In this document: positions 40,862 to 49,405 of the stretch, one piece after another | Position numbering within the stretch: the stretch's first letter is position 1 | Layout: every line of letters starts with the position of its first letter | Assembly (NCBI RefSeq): GCF_014879935.1 | Contig: NZ_JACSRD010000165.1 | Span: forward strand, 1-64,000 | From: Prosthecobacter sp. | GTDB lineage: Bacteria; Verrucomicrobiota; Verrucomicrobiia; Verrucomicrobiales; Verrucomicrobiaceae | Reading direction: 5' to 3' | Length of the DNA: 64,000 bases | Program-made: the position numbers and the translations under genes | Notes under the pieces: model-generated | What the model was told of the DNA's origin: nothing | The model's database searches: none | Seen by the model: the letters and a program-made list of their open reading frames with translations, nothing else

Positions 40862-41956
40862 ATGTTTGCGGGCATCTACCATGGCAAACGCGTGCTATTG
40901 ACCGGCCACACCGGCTTCAAGGGGGCATGGCTCACCCTCTGGCTCCATGCGCTGGGGGCTAAAGTGAGCGGCTACGCACTCGCCCCGCTCCACGCGGAGG
41001 ACTTAAGGCACTTCATTCCAAGTGATGTGCTCGAGCACGAATGGATCGCTGATCTGCGTAACCGGGACACACTCACCGACGCCATCCAGACCGCGAAACC
41101 AGATCTCATCATGCATCTTGCCGCACAGCCGCTTGTGCGTCTGTCGTATGCCGAGCCACTGGAGACCTTCTCCGTCAACGCCTGGGGCACCGCGTTGCTG
41201 CTGGAAACGGTGCGCGCCACAAACTGCGCCGCTCAGGTCATCGTCGTCACGAGCGACAAATGCTACCTCAATCAAAACCTTGGCCGCCCGTTTTCCGAGG
41301 ACGATCCGCTCGGCGGGCACGATGTGTACTCAATGAGCAAGGCCGCCACGGAGCTCGTCGCGGCGGCCTGGCATGCCTCGTTTTTTTCCAGGGAGCCAAA
41401 TCTGGGCCGAATCGCCACCGTGCGCGCTGGTAACGTCATTGGTGGCGGTGATTACGCTGAGGACCGCATTCTGCCGGATTGCGTGCGTGCGCAAATCGTC
41501 GGGCAACCGGCCATCCTGCGCAATCCGAACGCCACACGGCCCTGGCAGCATGTTTTGGAGTGCCTCAGTGGCTATTTGAGCGTCGGCCAGCACCTGCTGG
41601 ACCAGCCTTCCTCCAAGGAGCTGCTCAATCTCAATTTTGGTCCTGATCCCGAGTCGGAGCGCAGCGTCGGTGAGATCGTGAAAGCCTTCTTTGAAGCCTG
41701 GCCGGGCCGTTGGGAGGCACGACCAGACCCGAATGCCCCGCCGGAGGCTACTCGGCTGACATTGAACCATGCCAAGGCCACGCGTGTGCTTGGCTGGAGG
41801 CCCGTGTGGGGATTCGAAAAGGCCACGCAGGCCACCGCCGAGTGGTATCGCGCCCGGCACACGGAAAAAGATGCTGACATGCTGTCATTCACCCGCCAAC
41901 AGATTCAGGGTTACGCCGCACAGGCCCGAAATGCAGGGCTCCCCTGGACAAACTGA
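40862..41956 (+). CDS. rfbG: CDP-glucose 4,6-dehydratase
   Basis: Converts CDP-glucose to CDP-4-keto-6-deoxyglucose. The 364-residue SDR protein has LLTGHTGFKGAWLTLWL, HLAAQPLVRLSY, VTSDKCYLN and YSMSKAATELV, plus GNVIGGGDYAEDRILPD, all typical of RfbG/DdhB. The ATG at 40862 immediately follows the rfbF stop. The product is the branch point for 3,6-dideoxy or branched 6-deoxy sugars; no rfbH (3-dehydratase) follows. Confidence 0.95.
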   Translation: MFAGIYHGKRVLLTGHTGFKGAWLTLWLHALGAKVSGYALAPLHAEDLRHFIPSDVLEHEWIADLRNRDTLTDAIQTAKPDLIMHLAAQPLVRLSYAEPLETFSVNAWGTALLLETVRATNCAAQVIVVTSDKCYLNQNLGRPFSEDDPLGGHDVYSMSKAATELVAAAWHASFFSREPNLGRIATVRAGNVIGGGDYAEDRILPDCVRAQIVGQPAILRNPNATRPWQHVLECLSGYLSVGQHLLDQPSSKELLNLNFGPDPESERSVGEIVKAFFEAWPGRWEARPDPNAPPEATRLTLNHAKATRVLGWRPVWGFEKATQATAEWYRARHTEKDADMLSFTRQQIQGYAAQARNAGLPWTN

Positions 41957-41964
41957 CCCCAGCC

Positions 41965-43194
41965 ATGCCCGAAGCTCATCGTTGCCGTTCCTGCGGCTCC
42001 ACACACTCCCATCCCGTGATCGATCTCGGCCTCCAGCCGCTGGCGAACAACCTGCTTCGCCCAGAAGATCTCAGCAAACCAGAACCGCGCTTCCCCCTCG
42101 CGGTTTTCGTCTGTGGCGACTGCTGGCTCATGCAGATCACGGACACAGTGCCGCCCATCGATCTGTTCAGCGACTACATCTACTTTTCCTCCTTCTCCGA
42201 CGCCATGCTCCGTCACGCCCGTGCCGCCGTGCAAAAGCACATCATGGAGAAAAAGCTCGGCGCTGACAGCTTTGTCATTGAGATCGCGAGCAACGACGGC
42301 TATCTGCTCAAAAACTTCGTCGAAGCGGGCGTGCCCTGTCTCGGATTCGAACCCGCAGCGAACATCGCCGAGGTCGCGCAGAAAAATGGCGTCGCGACGC
42401 ACTGCGAATTCTTCGGTCAGTCCACAGCCGCTGGTTTGCGTGATCAAAAGGGCCGGGCAGACCTCATTCTTGGCAACAACGTCTTCGCTCATGCGCCGGA
42501 CACGAACGACTTCGTCGCCGGTGCTGCCGAGCTGATCAAGCCGCACGGCTGGGTGGTGTTCGAGTTCCCCTACGGCGTCGAGATGATCGAGAAGGTGGAG
42601 TTCGACACGATCTACCACGAGCACGTCTATTACTTGACCCTCACCCCGCTCATCCCGCTCTTTGCCCGGCATGGCCTGGATGTCTTCCACGTCGAGCGCC
42701 TGCCCATCCACGGCGGCTCGCTGCGCCTCTACGCCTGCAAAAAAGGTGTCGAGGCCATCCACAGTTCCGTGAAGCAGACGCTGGAGGCGGAAACCACGCA
42801 AGGGGTACGCAGCGCAGGCTATTACCAGCGCTTCAGCGAGCAGGCCGAGCGTGTGAAGACGGATTTGATCACCTTTCTCGGTGAGCAAAAACAAGCCGGC
42901 AAACGCGTGGCCGCCTACGGAGCCTCCGCGAAGGGCAGCACCCTGCTCAACTACGTCGGCGAAGCCGCGAAGAGTCTCGAATTCATCGCAGATCGCAGCA
43001 CCTACAAGCAGGGTCGTCTGAGTCCCGGCCAGCATGTGCCCATCGTGGCTGCGGAGGAACTCGCAATCCGTCGGCCCGACTACGCGGCGCTGCTGGTGTG
43101 GAATTTCGCCGAGGAAGTCATGGCGCAGCAGCATGAATTCCGCGCCAAAGGCGGCCGGTTCGTCATTCCGCTGCCCAAATTGATCGTGGCATGA
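41965..43194 (+). CDS. Zn-binding sugar C-methyltransferase (TylC3/NovU type)
   Basis: A 409-residue protein of the three-part sugar C-methyltransferase family. The N-terminal zinc-binding domain has C-x2-C (CRSCGS) and C-x2-C (VCGDC). The central SAM domain has VIEIASNDGYLLKNF, LGNNVFAHAPDTNDFV and EFPYGVEMIEKVEFDTIYHEHVYY. The C-terminal domain has VAAYGASAKGSTLLNY. Family members methylate C3 or C5 of NDP-4-keto-6-deoxyhexoses. It sits between CDP-glucose 4,6-dehydratase and an RfbC-type epimerase, so a C-methyl CDP-sugar is expected. It overlaps the next gene by 4 bases. Confidence 0.9.
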   Translation: MPEAHRCRSCGSTHSHPVIDLGLQPLANNLLRPEDLSKPEPRFPLAVFVCGDCWLMQITDTVPPIDLFSDYIYFSSFSDAMLRHARAAVQKHIMEKKLGADSFVIEIASNDGYLLKNFVEAGVPCLGFEPAANIAEVAQKNGVATHCEFFGQSTAAGLRDQKGRADLILGNNVFAHAPDTNDFVAGAAELIKPHGWVVFEFPYGVEMIEKVEFDTIYHEHVYYLTLTPLIPLFARHGLDVFHVERLPIHGGSLRLYACKKGVEAIHSSVKQTLEAETTQGVRSAGYYQRFSEQAERVKTDLITFLGEQKQAGKRVAAYGASAKGSTLLNYVGEAAKSLEFIADRSTYKQGRLSPGQHVPIVAAEELAIRRPDYAALLVWNFAEEVMAQQHEFRAKGGRFVIPLPKLIVA

Positions 43195-43742
43195 AATTTC
43201 ACCCTGCCACGCTAGAAGGAGTCCTGATCGTCGAACCGGAGCCGCGCCGCGACGAGCGCGGTTTCCTGGCCCGGACCTACTGCGAGCGTGAATTTGCCGC
43301 CCAGGGACTCAACACCCGCTGGGTGCAGCAAAATCACACGTCCACCCGCGAGAAAGGCAGCGTGCGGGGCATGCACTGGCAGGCAGAGCCACTGCCGGAG
43401 ATCAAACTGGTCCGCTGCCTCGCCGGACGTGTGCTTGATGTGATCGTCGATGTACGTCCGAACTCACCCACCTTCGGAAAATGGCATGCGGAGGAGCTTT
43501 CCGCCGAAAACATGCGGGCGCTCTACATCCCGGCGGGCTTCGCGCATGGCTTTCAATGTCTGGAGGATACCTGCGAGCTGTTTTATCTCATGTCCGAGTT
43601 TTATCAGCCGGACCTGGCGCGTGGATTGCGCTGTGACGAACCGCAGGTCGGCATCGCGTGGCCGCTGTCTATCTTGAACCTTTCCCCGCGTGATGCCAGC
43701 CTGCCGCTGCTGAGCGAGGCGGTCGTACCCACCCCAGCCTGA
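43191..43742 (+). CDS. rfbC: dTDP-4-dehydrorhamnose 3,5-epimerase-like protein
   Basis: A 183-residue cupin of the RfbC family, which epimerises C3 and/or C5 of 4-keto-6-deoxy sugars. Seen are DERGFLARTYCEREFA, QNHTSTREKGSVRGMHWQ with the catalytic histidine region, GRVLDVIVDVR, YIPAGFAHGFQCLEDT and LMSEFYQPDLARGLRCD. The length is standard. In this neighbourhood its substrate is probably a CDP-linked, C-methylated intermediate rather than dTDP-rhamnose; the rest of a dTDP-rhamnose pathway is not in the window. Confidence 0.92.
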   Translation: MKFHPATLEGVLIVEPEPRRDERGFLARTYCEREFAAQGLNTRWVQQNHTSTREKGSVRGMHWQAEPLPEIKLVRCLAGRVLDVIVDVRPNSPTFGKWHAEELSAENMRALYIPAGFAHGFQCLEDTCELFYLMSEFYQPDLARGLRCDEPQVGIAWPLSILNLSPRDASLPLLSEAVVPTPA

Positions 43743-43752
43743 CCGCTATCCC

Positions 43753-44577
43753 ATGCCAGCGACATTCACCATTCTAGGCTCGCGCGGTTATGTCGGCTCG
43801 CACCTGGCGGCGTATTTGCAGTCCTTGCCGGACAGCATTGTGAGGCTGGACGCTGGAGCGTCTCTCACGGGCAATCTGGGGCACGTTTTCTTCTGCATCG
43901 GCGTCACCACAGATTTCGCCAGCCGCCTGCACGACACGATGCGTGCGCACGTCTCGAAGGTCATCGAGATTCTCGACACGCACGAGTTTGAATCCTTCAC
44001 CTACCTTTCCAGCACCCGCGTGTATGAGCGCGGCGTCGGTGGTGATGAGTCGGCAGTGCTTTCGTCGCAACCGGCCAGCCTGGCGGATTTCTACAAAATC
44101 TCGAAAATCGCAGGTGAAGCGGTGTGCCTGACTCATCCCAATCCCGCCGTGCGTGTGGCTCGTCTGTCGAATGTGATCGGCTTTGAGCTGCCGCCGCTGA
44201 CCTTTGTGCCCAGCCTCATTCGAGACGCGCTGAATCACGGGCGAATCGTCCTGCGAACCTCTCCGGACTCTGCCAAGGACTACATCCTCATTGAGGATGC
44301 GCTGGCGGCGCTCGTCCACATCGCCCGCAGCGGTCGTGAGCGCGTTTACAATGTCTCGTCGGGCATACAGATCAGCCACCGGCAGATCGCGGAACGCATC
44401 GCCGCGACGCTGCGCTGCGAATGGGAGGCGCACGTGGGCGGAGCGGTCTCCATCTTCCCCGACACGCCTGCCACACGGCTGCAGACCGAGCTTGGCCTCC
44501 ACGCCGGTTCCATCTTGGACAAACTGCCCGCCCTCTGCTCCCGTTACGCGGACTTGAAGCAGCCAACATCGAACTGA
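43753..44577 (+). CDS. NAD-dependent epimerase/dehydratase-type sugar reductase
   Basis: A 274-residue extended SDR with FTILGSRGYVGSHLA at the N-terminus, FFCIGVTTDFASR, YLSSTRVYE with the serine/threonine, FYKISKIAGEAVC as the YxxxK pair, and VRVARLSNVIG. It is shorter than typical epimerases and follows the RfbC-type gene by 11 bases. It most likely reduces the 4-keto group to finish the CDP-deoxysugar, a role inferred from position. Confidence 0.83.
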   Translation: MPATFTILGSRGYVGSHLAAYLQSLPDSIVRLDAGASLTGNLGHVFFCIGVTTDFASRLHDTMRAHVSKVIEILDTHEFESFTYLSSTRVYERGVGGDESAVLSSQPASLADFYKISKIAGEAVCLTHPNPAVRVARLSNVIGFELPPLTFVPSLIRDALNHGRIVLRTSPDSAKDYILIEDALAALVHIARSGRERVYNVSSGIQISHRQIAERIAATLRCEWEAHVGGAVSIFPDTPATRLQTELGLHAGSILDKLPALCSRYADLKQPTSN

Positions 44578-44585
44578 GAACCGAG

Positions 44586-45104
44586 ATGCCCATGCCACCC
44601 GACTCTTCCAATGCGCTCACTCTGGGCGAGGGCGTTTACATAAGCCCGGACGCGCGCATCCACCCGTCGACACGCGGCACGCGCATCATCATCGGTGCGC
44701 ACACGCAGATTTACGATTTTGTCTGCATCCGCGCGGTTGGCGGCGCGGGAGACCTGGTCATGGGAGAGCACTGCTACATCAACCCACACTGCGTCATGTT
44801 CACCGGCAACGGTATCACGCTTGGGGACTATGTTCTGCTGGCTCCCGGCGTCATGCTCATGCCAGCGAATCATGCTTTTGGCCGTCGGGACATCCCCGTC
44901 CGTCATCAGGGCTTCTTGGAGAGCAAGGGCGGCATTTTCATTGAGGACGATGTCTGGATTGGCGCCAACAGCGTCATTCTCGACGGAACCCACATCGGCA
45001 AGGGAGCCATCATCGCCGCCGGCAGCGTAGTGCGGGGGCAGGTGCCGCCCTATGAGATTTGGGGCGGCACTCTTGCGGTGAAAATCAAGAGCAGGCCGGC
45101 TTGA
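44586..45104 (+). CDS. Hexapeptide-repeat acyltransferase
   Basis: A 172-residue left-handed beta-helix protein with repeated [LIV]-G-x4 hexads. Examples are LGEGVYISPDARIHPS, IGAHTQIYDF, MGEHCYINPHCVMF, LGDYVLLAPGVML, IEDDVWIGANSVILDGTHIGKGAIIAAGSVVRG. The histidine in ANHAF is the usual catalytic position. Such enzymes O- or N-acetylate sugars with acetyl-CoA. The ATG at 44586 (or 44592) is preferred to a long upstream in-frame extension lying inside the previous gene. Its 3' end overlaps by 20 bases the end of a convergent methyltransferase pseudogene. Confidence 0.88.
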   Translation: MPMPPDSSNALTLGEGVYISPDARIHPSTRGTRIIIGAHTQIYDFVCIRAVGGAGDLVMGEHCYINPHCVMFTGNGITLGDYVLLAPGVMLMPANHAFGRRDIPVRHQGFLESKGGIFIEDDVWIGANSVILDGTHIGKGAIIAAGSVVRGQVPPYEIWGGTLAVKIKSRPA

Positions 45105-45836
45105 TGAGAAATCCCTGGCTTGTAAGCAGAGAAAGCACCTTCACGCCCTACAACGTGGCAAGTCGATGGTCTGCTTCTGAGCGGCATGGGCGACCCATGC
45201 ATAGTCATCGAATACAATCATGGCACCAGGCACGAGCCGGGGCCAGAAGAATTCGATGGCCGCACGCTCAGGCACAGTTGCATTTAAGTCGATGTGTAGG
45301 AACGCGACTTTATCTGGCCCGGCGGTGTGCAGGACATCTGGCACGATGCCTTGGACCACCTTCACGTTGCTCCACGGTCGGAAATGCGCCACCACCTGCG
45401 TGTAACATTCCGTGAAATCACCGGCATGGCGGCCCATTTCGTCCTTGGTGCTGACCGAGCTGTTGAGACCACGGAAGGTGTTGTAGAGCCAAAACTCCGG
45501 CGTTCCAGCCTTTCCACATAACGCAACACGACCATCGCGGTCCCCCCCGGTTGGTACCGCACTCAACATACTCGCTAGGCAGAAAGGCGGCCTGGCTGGC
45601 AGCCCAGCAAAGAACATGGCAGCGCCAGTGAATGTTGCAGGAGTTCCAGGAGTTAGTTTCTACCGCCTCTGCGTAAGCGCTGGCGAAGTCCGGCTCGCGC
45701 GCAAAGTCGTGCTATGAAGCGTGACCAAGCCGTCTTGATTGTGGGTCCGGCGGTGCAAGGGGATTATTTCGACAGGTTTGCCGATGAGGTCGGGCAGCAT
45801 AGGCTGCTTCTTTTTTCTCCAAAAGAGGAGTCTCAT
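45085..45836 (-). pseudogene. TylF/MycF-like methyltransferase broken by several frameshifts
   Basis: Translating across frames recovers a near full-length macrocin O-methyltransferase-type protein of about 250 residues. It starts at ATG 45836 (MRLLFWRKKKQ...). It continues in a second frame after a lesion near 45708-45712 (DFASAYAEAVETNSWNS, HWRCHVLCWAASQ, EYVECGTNRGG). A third frame follows a run of seven C at 45542-45548 (TAMVVLRYVERLE), and another follows the four-A run at 45491-45494 (FWLYNTFRGL ... AFLHIDLNAT ... VPGAMIVFDDY). A last shift near 45145-45160 leads to GVKVLSLLTSQGFLIKP. Each of the first three is explained by one missing base. Confidence 0.8.
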
Positions 45837-45854
45837 GAGGGGCGGATTTCGAGG

Positions 45855-46607
45855 TTAGCGCACGCGCTTCAAATATCCGTCCAACCCCTCGCTGATCATT
45901 CCCTTCGCGGTCAGGAAGCTGTCAAGTTCAAAGTCCGTGCGCTCGGAGAGGAACTGACGCGCCGCCGTGCATGGGTTGTTTCCCACATCCCACGGTCGGT
46001 TGCTGTAGTAGCCCTTCGGGAAGAACTCAATGAAGGTGTCCGGCAGGATGCAATAGGAGCCGACTGTGACGAGGTCGGCGTACAGCTTCAACTCTTCATA
46101 GACGTGTTGATGCGTGTGGTTCGAATCGAGGAAAACCATCACCGTGCGGGCACCGGCGGCAAGCTCTTTGATTTGGTTGAAAATAGCCGGATCCACCGAA
46201 CTGCCCTGGAGCATGGTGATGTGCTTCGCCATCGGATGCGCCTCAATCTCCGCCCGGTTATGATCCCGAATGTCGATGTCCACCGCGATCACACGGCCAT
46301 CAGTGATGCCCATCATCTGCTGCATCGCTGCGGAGAAAATGATGGAGCCCCCATGGGCAATCCCGGTCTCGATGACCAGATCAGGCTTGATCTGCCACAT
46401 CAACTCCTGCTGAATCACCATGTCACTGGGGAACTTGATGATCGGTCGCCCCATCCATGTGAAATTGTAAGTGTACTTGTATTTGTCCGCGTGAACCATC
46501 CACTCGATCGATTTCCGCTTCAGTTCCTCGTCCTGTCCCATTTTGACGATGTCGGCATGTCGTTCGTCGGAGAACTGCTGAACATCCGGATGTGGAGTAG
46601 TGGCCAT
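45855..46607 (-). CDS. Cephalosporin-hydroxylase (CmcI)-family methyltransferase-like protein
   Basis: A 250-residue class I Rossmann protein of the CmcI family. The SAM-binding region is LVIETGIAHGGSIIFSAAM, followed by VIAVDIDIRDHNRAEIE, HITMLQGSSVD and VMVFLDSNHTHQHVYEEL, and PDTFIEFFP. CmcI-type proteins methylate sugars or small molecules despite the 'hydroxylase' name. The start at 46607 (MATTPHPDV) fits the family; a longer in-frame start at 46676 has no similarity. It is 18 bases upstream of the broken TylF-like gene on the same strand, so the two probably formed one unit. Confidence 0.85.
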   Translation of the reverse strand: MATTPHPDVQQFSDERHADIVKMGQDEELKRKSIEWMVHADKYKYTYNFTWMGRPIIKFPSDMVIQQELMWQIKPDLVIETGIAHGGSIIFSAAMQQMMGITDGRVIAVDIDIRDHNRAEIEAHPMAKHITMLQGSSVDPAIFNQIKELAAGARTVMVFLDSNHTHQHVYEELKLYADLVTVGSYCILPDTFIEFFPKGYYSNRPWDVGNNPCTAARQFLSERTDFELDSFLTAKGMISEGLDGYLKRVR

Positions 46608-46679
46608 GGTGCGCAAGGTGTGGGAATGAAAACCTAGAAAGTGGGAATTAGTCCATTCTGCAACACAAACAAGCATTTT

Positions 46680-46874
46680 TCATTGTTCGTGCTTGCCGCT
46701 GAATCTGCGGCTTGCGGGCCATGCCTGCTCGGCAGCGGCCAACCAAGAATCGGGCTTGGTCACGGCTTCATCAAAAAACATTTGCAGTTTCTCACATGAA
46801 TTTGTCATCTGTAATTCTAAAGAATAAGATTCCTCCCCACGCTGGTCTAAAGTCCACTTCTCATTGTCATTCAA
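46680..46874 (-). other. Short open frame, possible gene remnant
   Basis: A 64-codon frame with a TTG as its best start and no in-frame ATG near it, ending 72 bases before the CmcI-like gene. The composition (FFDEAVTKPDSWLAAAEQ) looks protein-like, but no family is recognised. Its start abuts the start codon of the plus-strand GT2 gene, so it occupies that gene's promoter region. Coding status is doubtful. Confidence 0.25.
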
Positions 46875-47789
46875 ATGAATAAAGATTGCACGATATCCAT
46901 CAACTTGCCGACAAGAAACAGGCTGGACACCATCAAGCTAACGGTGGAGAAAATTAAGAATCAGACATTTCAGGACTGGGAACTGATCATCAGCGACAAC
47001 GCCTCGGACGACGTCCACAAGCTTGAGTACCTGGATCAACTGGCCGCCGGCGACCCGCGCATCAAGGTGTTCAAGCATCCCGAGAATCTTGGAATCCTTG
47101 CCAACTGGATGTTCGCAATCGAACAGTGCAACGGACGGTATTATGTGGCCGTGGCAGATGATGATTACTGGCAGGAGGACAAATTTTTGGAGGCGCTGCT
47201 AGCCATGCATGACGGAGGGACCGGCGTTGTGTTCCCCAATCTGTCCAAAAACCTGCCTGAGTCCGGCCAGTTTCTGGACAAGGTCGTCACCCATTTGTAT
47301 CCCAAGGAGCCAAGCAAATATGAGCTGTGCGAGACCCTGATCAATGACCGAAAGTGCGTCGTAATGCTGGGCTTGTTCGACTTGAATGTCATTCCCAAAA
47401 GCGAACTACTGTCAGTTTACGACCATGGACGCTGCGGCCACTGCGAAAATGTGGGAATGCTGCGTTTGGCGCGAAAATATAAGGCAAAATTCTGTCCTGA
47501 CGTCAGCTATGTTCATACTGACTACAGCAAAAATTACTCTCGTGGTTGCGACAGGGAGTTCGCAGTTCGCGACACGGCCATTGCAATATTCCAGATACTT
47601 GATGAATTCAGGCTCGCATCCAAGGGGGATCCCGGCTTCAACAAGGCGTTTTTAGACCAGTGGAAATTTGCGATACACTACTGCAAGTCAATCGCCAGCA
47701 CGTTTGCCATGGAAAACGGCTCGGTTGTCATAAAAGAGCAAAAAAACGGCGTGTGGAAAAGGTTTCGAAAGGCTGTCGGCCTCAAGTAA
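46875..47789 (+). CDS. GT2-family glycosyltransferase
   Basis: A 304-residue GT-A fold glycosyltransferase. Seen are ISINLPTRNRLDTIKLTVEKI, WELIISDNASDD, the ILANWMFAIEQCNGRYYVAVADDDYW segment with the metal-binding DDD, and a C-terminal helical part with KYKAKFCPDVSYVH. Base composition and codon use are more AT-rich than the surrounding genes, suggesting separate acquisition. It starts directly at the edge of an AT-rich stretch with no Shine-Dalgarno sequence and is followed by a neuA-type gene after 19 bases. Confidence 0.9.
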   Translation: MNKDCTISINLPTRNRLDTIKLTVEKIKNQTFQDWELIISDNASDDVHKLEYLDQLAAGDPRIKVFKHPENLGILANWMFAIEQCNGRYYVAVADDDYWQEDKFLEALLAMHDGGTGVVFPNLSKNLPESGQFLDKVVTHLYPKEPSKYELCETLINDRKCVVMLGLFDLNVIPKSELLSVYDHGRCGHCENVGMLRLARKYKAKFCPDVSYVHTDYSKNYSRGCDREFAVRDTAIAIFQILDEFRLASKGDPGFNKAFLDQWKFAIHYCKSIASTFAMENGSVVIKEQKNGVWKRFRKAVGLK

Positions 47790-47808
47790 AAGGTTCTAAC
47801 GACTTCCC

Positions 47809-48507
47809 ATGATCAAAAGTAAAAAAATCCTCGCCGTGGTGCCCGCTCGTGGCGGCAGCAAGGGTGTTCCGCTCAAGAACATCAAGCTGCTCGCAGGTCA
47901 GCCACTGATCTCCCACACCGCCCAGGTCATCCGGCAGGTGCCGCGCATCGACCGTGCTGTCGTTTCGACTGATCACGCTGAGATCGCACGCATCGCGACC
48001 GAAAATGGTCTCACCTTCTTTGGTCCTCGTCCCGAGGAACTCTCCGGCGACCGCGTTGGCGATCTCCCGGTGCTTCAGCATGCTTTGGAGCAGGCGGAAG
48101 CCGCCGACGGCTGCCACTACGCCATCATCCTCATGCTACAGCCGACTTCACCCGTCCGCCTGCCTGCCGACATTGACGCGTGCATCGACAAGCTGGTGGC
48201 CGGCGGCCATGACGCTGTTTGGACCATCTCGCCGATTGATCTCAAGTTCCATCCCTTGAAGGTCCTGCGCATCCACGAAGGCAAAATGGGGCTCTGGGAC
48301 GAACGCGGGCACCAGATCATCGCACGGCAGCAATTGGAGCCCCTTTACTATCGAAACGGCATCTGTTATGCCTTCACGCGAGAATGCCTCATGGAAACAC
48401 GCAGCATCTACGGCACCAACGCGGGTGCCTGCGTGATCGACCATCCCTTTGCCAACATCGACACCGAAGTCGATTTTCAATCCGCGGAAAAACTCATGAG
48501 CCGCTGA
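47809..48507 (+). CDS. neuA: Acylneuraminate cytidylyltransferase family protein, copy 2
   Basis: A 232-residue nucleotidyltransferase with VVPARGGSKGVPLKNIKLLAGQPLI, VVSTDHAEIARIA, ILMLQPTSPVRLPADID, and a C-terminal NIDTEVDFQSAEKLM. It matches the NeuA/PseF/LegF family, as does the gene at 22427, but the two differ throughout, so this is not a recent duplication. It may activate the product of the second NeuB-type synthase at 52801. Confidence 0.9.
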   Translation: MIKSKKILAVVPARGGSKGVPLKNIKLLAGQPLISHTAQVIRQVPRIDRAVVSTDHAEIARIATENGLTFFGPRPEELSGDRVGDLPVLQHALEQAEAADGCHYAIILMLQPTSPVRLPADIDACIDKLVAGGHDAVWTISPIDLKFHPLKVLRIHEGKMGLWDERGHQIIARQQLEPLYYRNGICYAFTRECLMETRSIYGTNAGACVIDHPFANIDTEVDFQSAEKLMSR

Positions 48508-48544
48508 GAAGGCGGTCCGCACACTCCAAAGTTCACTCAGACTC

Positions 48545-49405
48545 ATGCAGGTTCCCACTCCCAATTCTCCGCCAGAGCTTCCCGACCTCAAGATCGCAGT
48601 CTCGTCCTGCGATTTGTACTGCGACATGTGGCCGCTGTTCTTCCATTTTCTTTTCAAACACTGGCCTGACGCCCCGACGCCCATCTATCTCATCACCAAT
48701 CACCTCTCCTATGACGACCCGCGCGTCGTGACCGTCAAAGTGGGGGATGACACCTCGTGGAGCGATGGCGTGGCACGAGGAATGGCGCAAATCCCGTCAG
48801 AATACAGCTTCCTCTTTTTGGATGACTTCATGCTGACGAAGCCGATGCCGGTCGAGCGTCTTGCCGAAGTTTACCTCCCGCTTCGCGAACAGAACGGCGA
48901 CTGGGTTTGCCTCCGTCCGAAAGCTCCCGCACCGGAAAGTGATCCCCATGCGCTGATCTCTCCCATCACCGACGCCGCGCAATCAGCAGGTTTCCACGCC
49001 GGCATCTGGCGCACCAGGCACCTCCAAAAAATCTGTTCCGAAGTCCAGCTCAACATCTGGCACATGGAAGGCCATATCCGGAAGCTCATTCGCGCCGGCA
49101 CTGCGGGGAACCTTTTCTACATGACTGAAAACGCCGCCGGTCTCGTCTCCTACATCGAGGTGGTGAAACGCTTCTGGCAGAAGGACGGCATCGACTACGT
49201 CCGCGCCAACAACATCCAGCCTGACCTCTGGCGCCGCCCTTTTCCGCCGCAGGGGGACAATGTTTTCGCCCGTTTCATCCGCAGCCTTTTGAAGCGCTAC
49301 GTGCGCATGAAGTCCGCGCTTGAAACCAAACGCCTGCTCAGGGACAACAACGGCGTGGTCAGCTCGACGGTCCGCCATATCAAGCCCGGGCAGCCACCTG
49401 CTTGA
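48545..49405 (+). CDS. Unrecognised protein, possible glycosyltransferase
   Basis: A 286-residue protein. Its start LKIAVSSCDLYCDMWPLFFHFLFKHWPD, the segment PIYLITNHLS, and the short acidic motif FLFLDDFML (a possible DxD-like site) are reminiscent of GT-A glycosyltransferases, but I do not recognise the family. It follows the cytidylyltransferase by 37 bases and its 3' end overlaps a convergent GT9 gene by 26 bases. Role in the glycan is inferred from position. Confidence 0.65.
   Translation: MQVPTPNSPPELPDLKIAVSSCDLYCDMWPLFFHFLFKHWPDAPTPIYLITNHLSYDDPRVVTVKVGDDTSWSDGVARGMAQIPSEYSFLFLDDFMLTKPMPVERLAEVYLPLREQNGDWVCLRPKAPAPESDPHALISPITDAAQSAGFHAGIWRTRHLQKICSEVQLNIWHMEGHIRKLIRAGTAGNLFYMTENAAGLVSYIEVVKRFWQKDGIDYVRANNIQPDLWRRPFPPQGDNVFARFIRSLLKRYVRMKSALETKRLLRDNNGVVSSTVRHIKPGQPPA

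Noticed and set aside
45714-46637. 307-codon plus-strand open frame over the CmcI-like gene
   Set aside because: Shadow of the CmcI-like and TylF-like genes on the minus strand, which carry recognisable SAM motifs.
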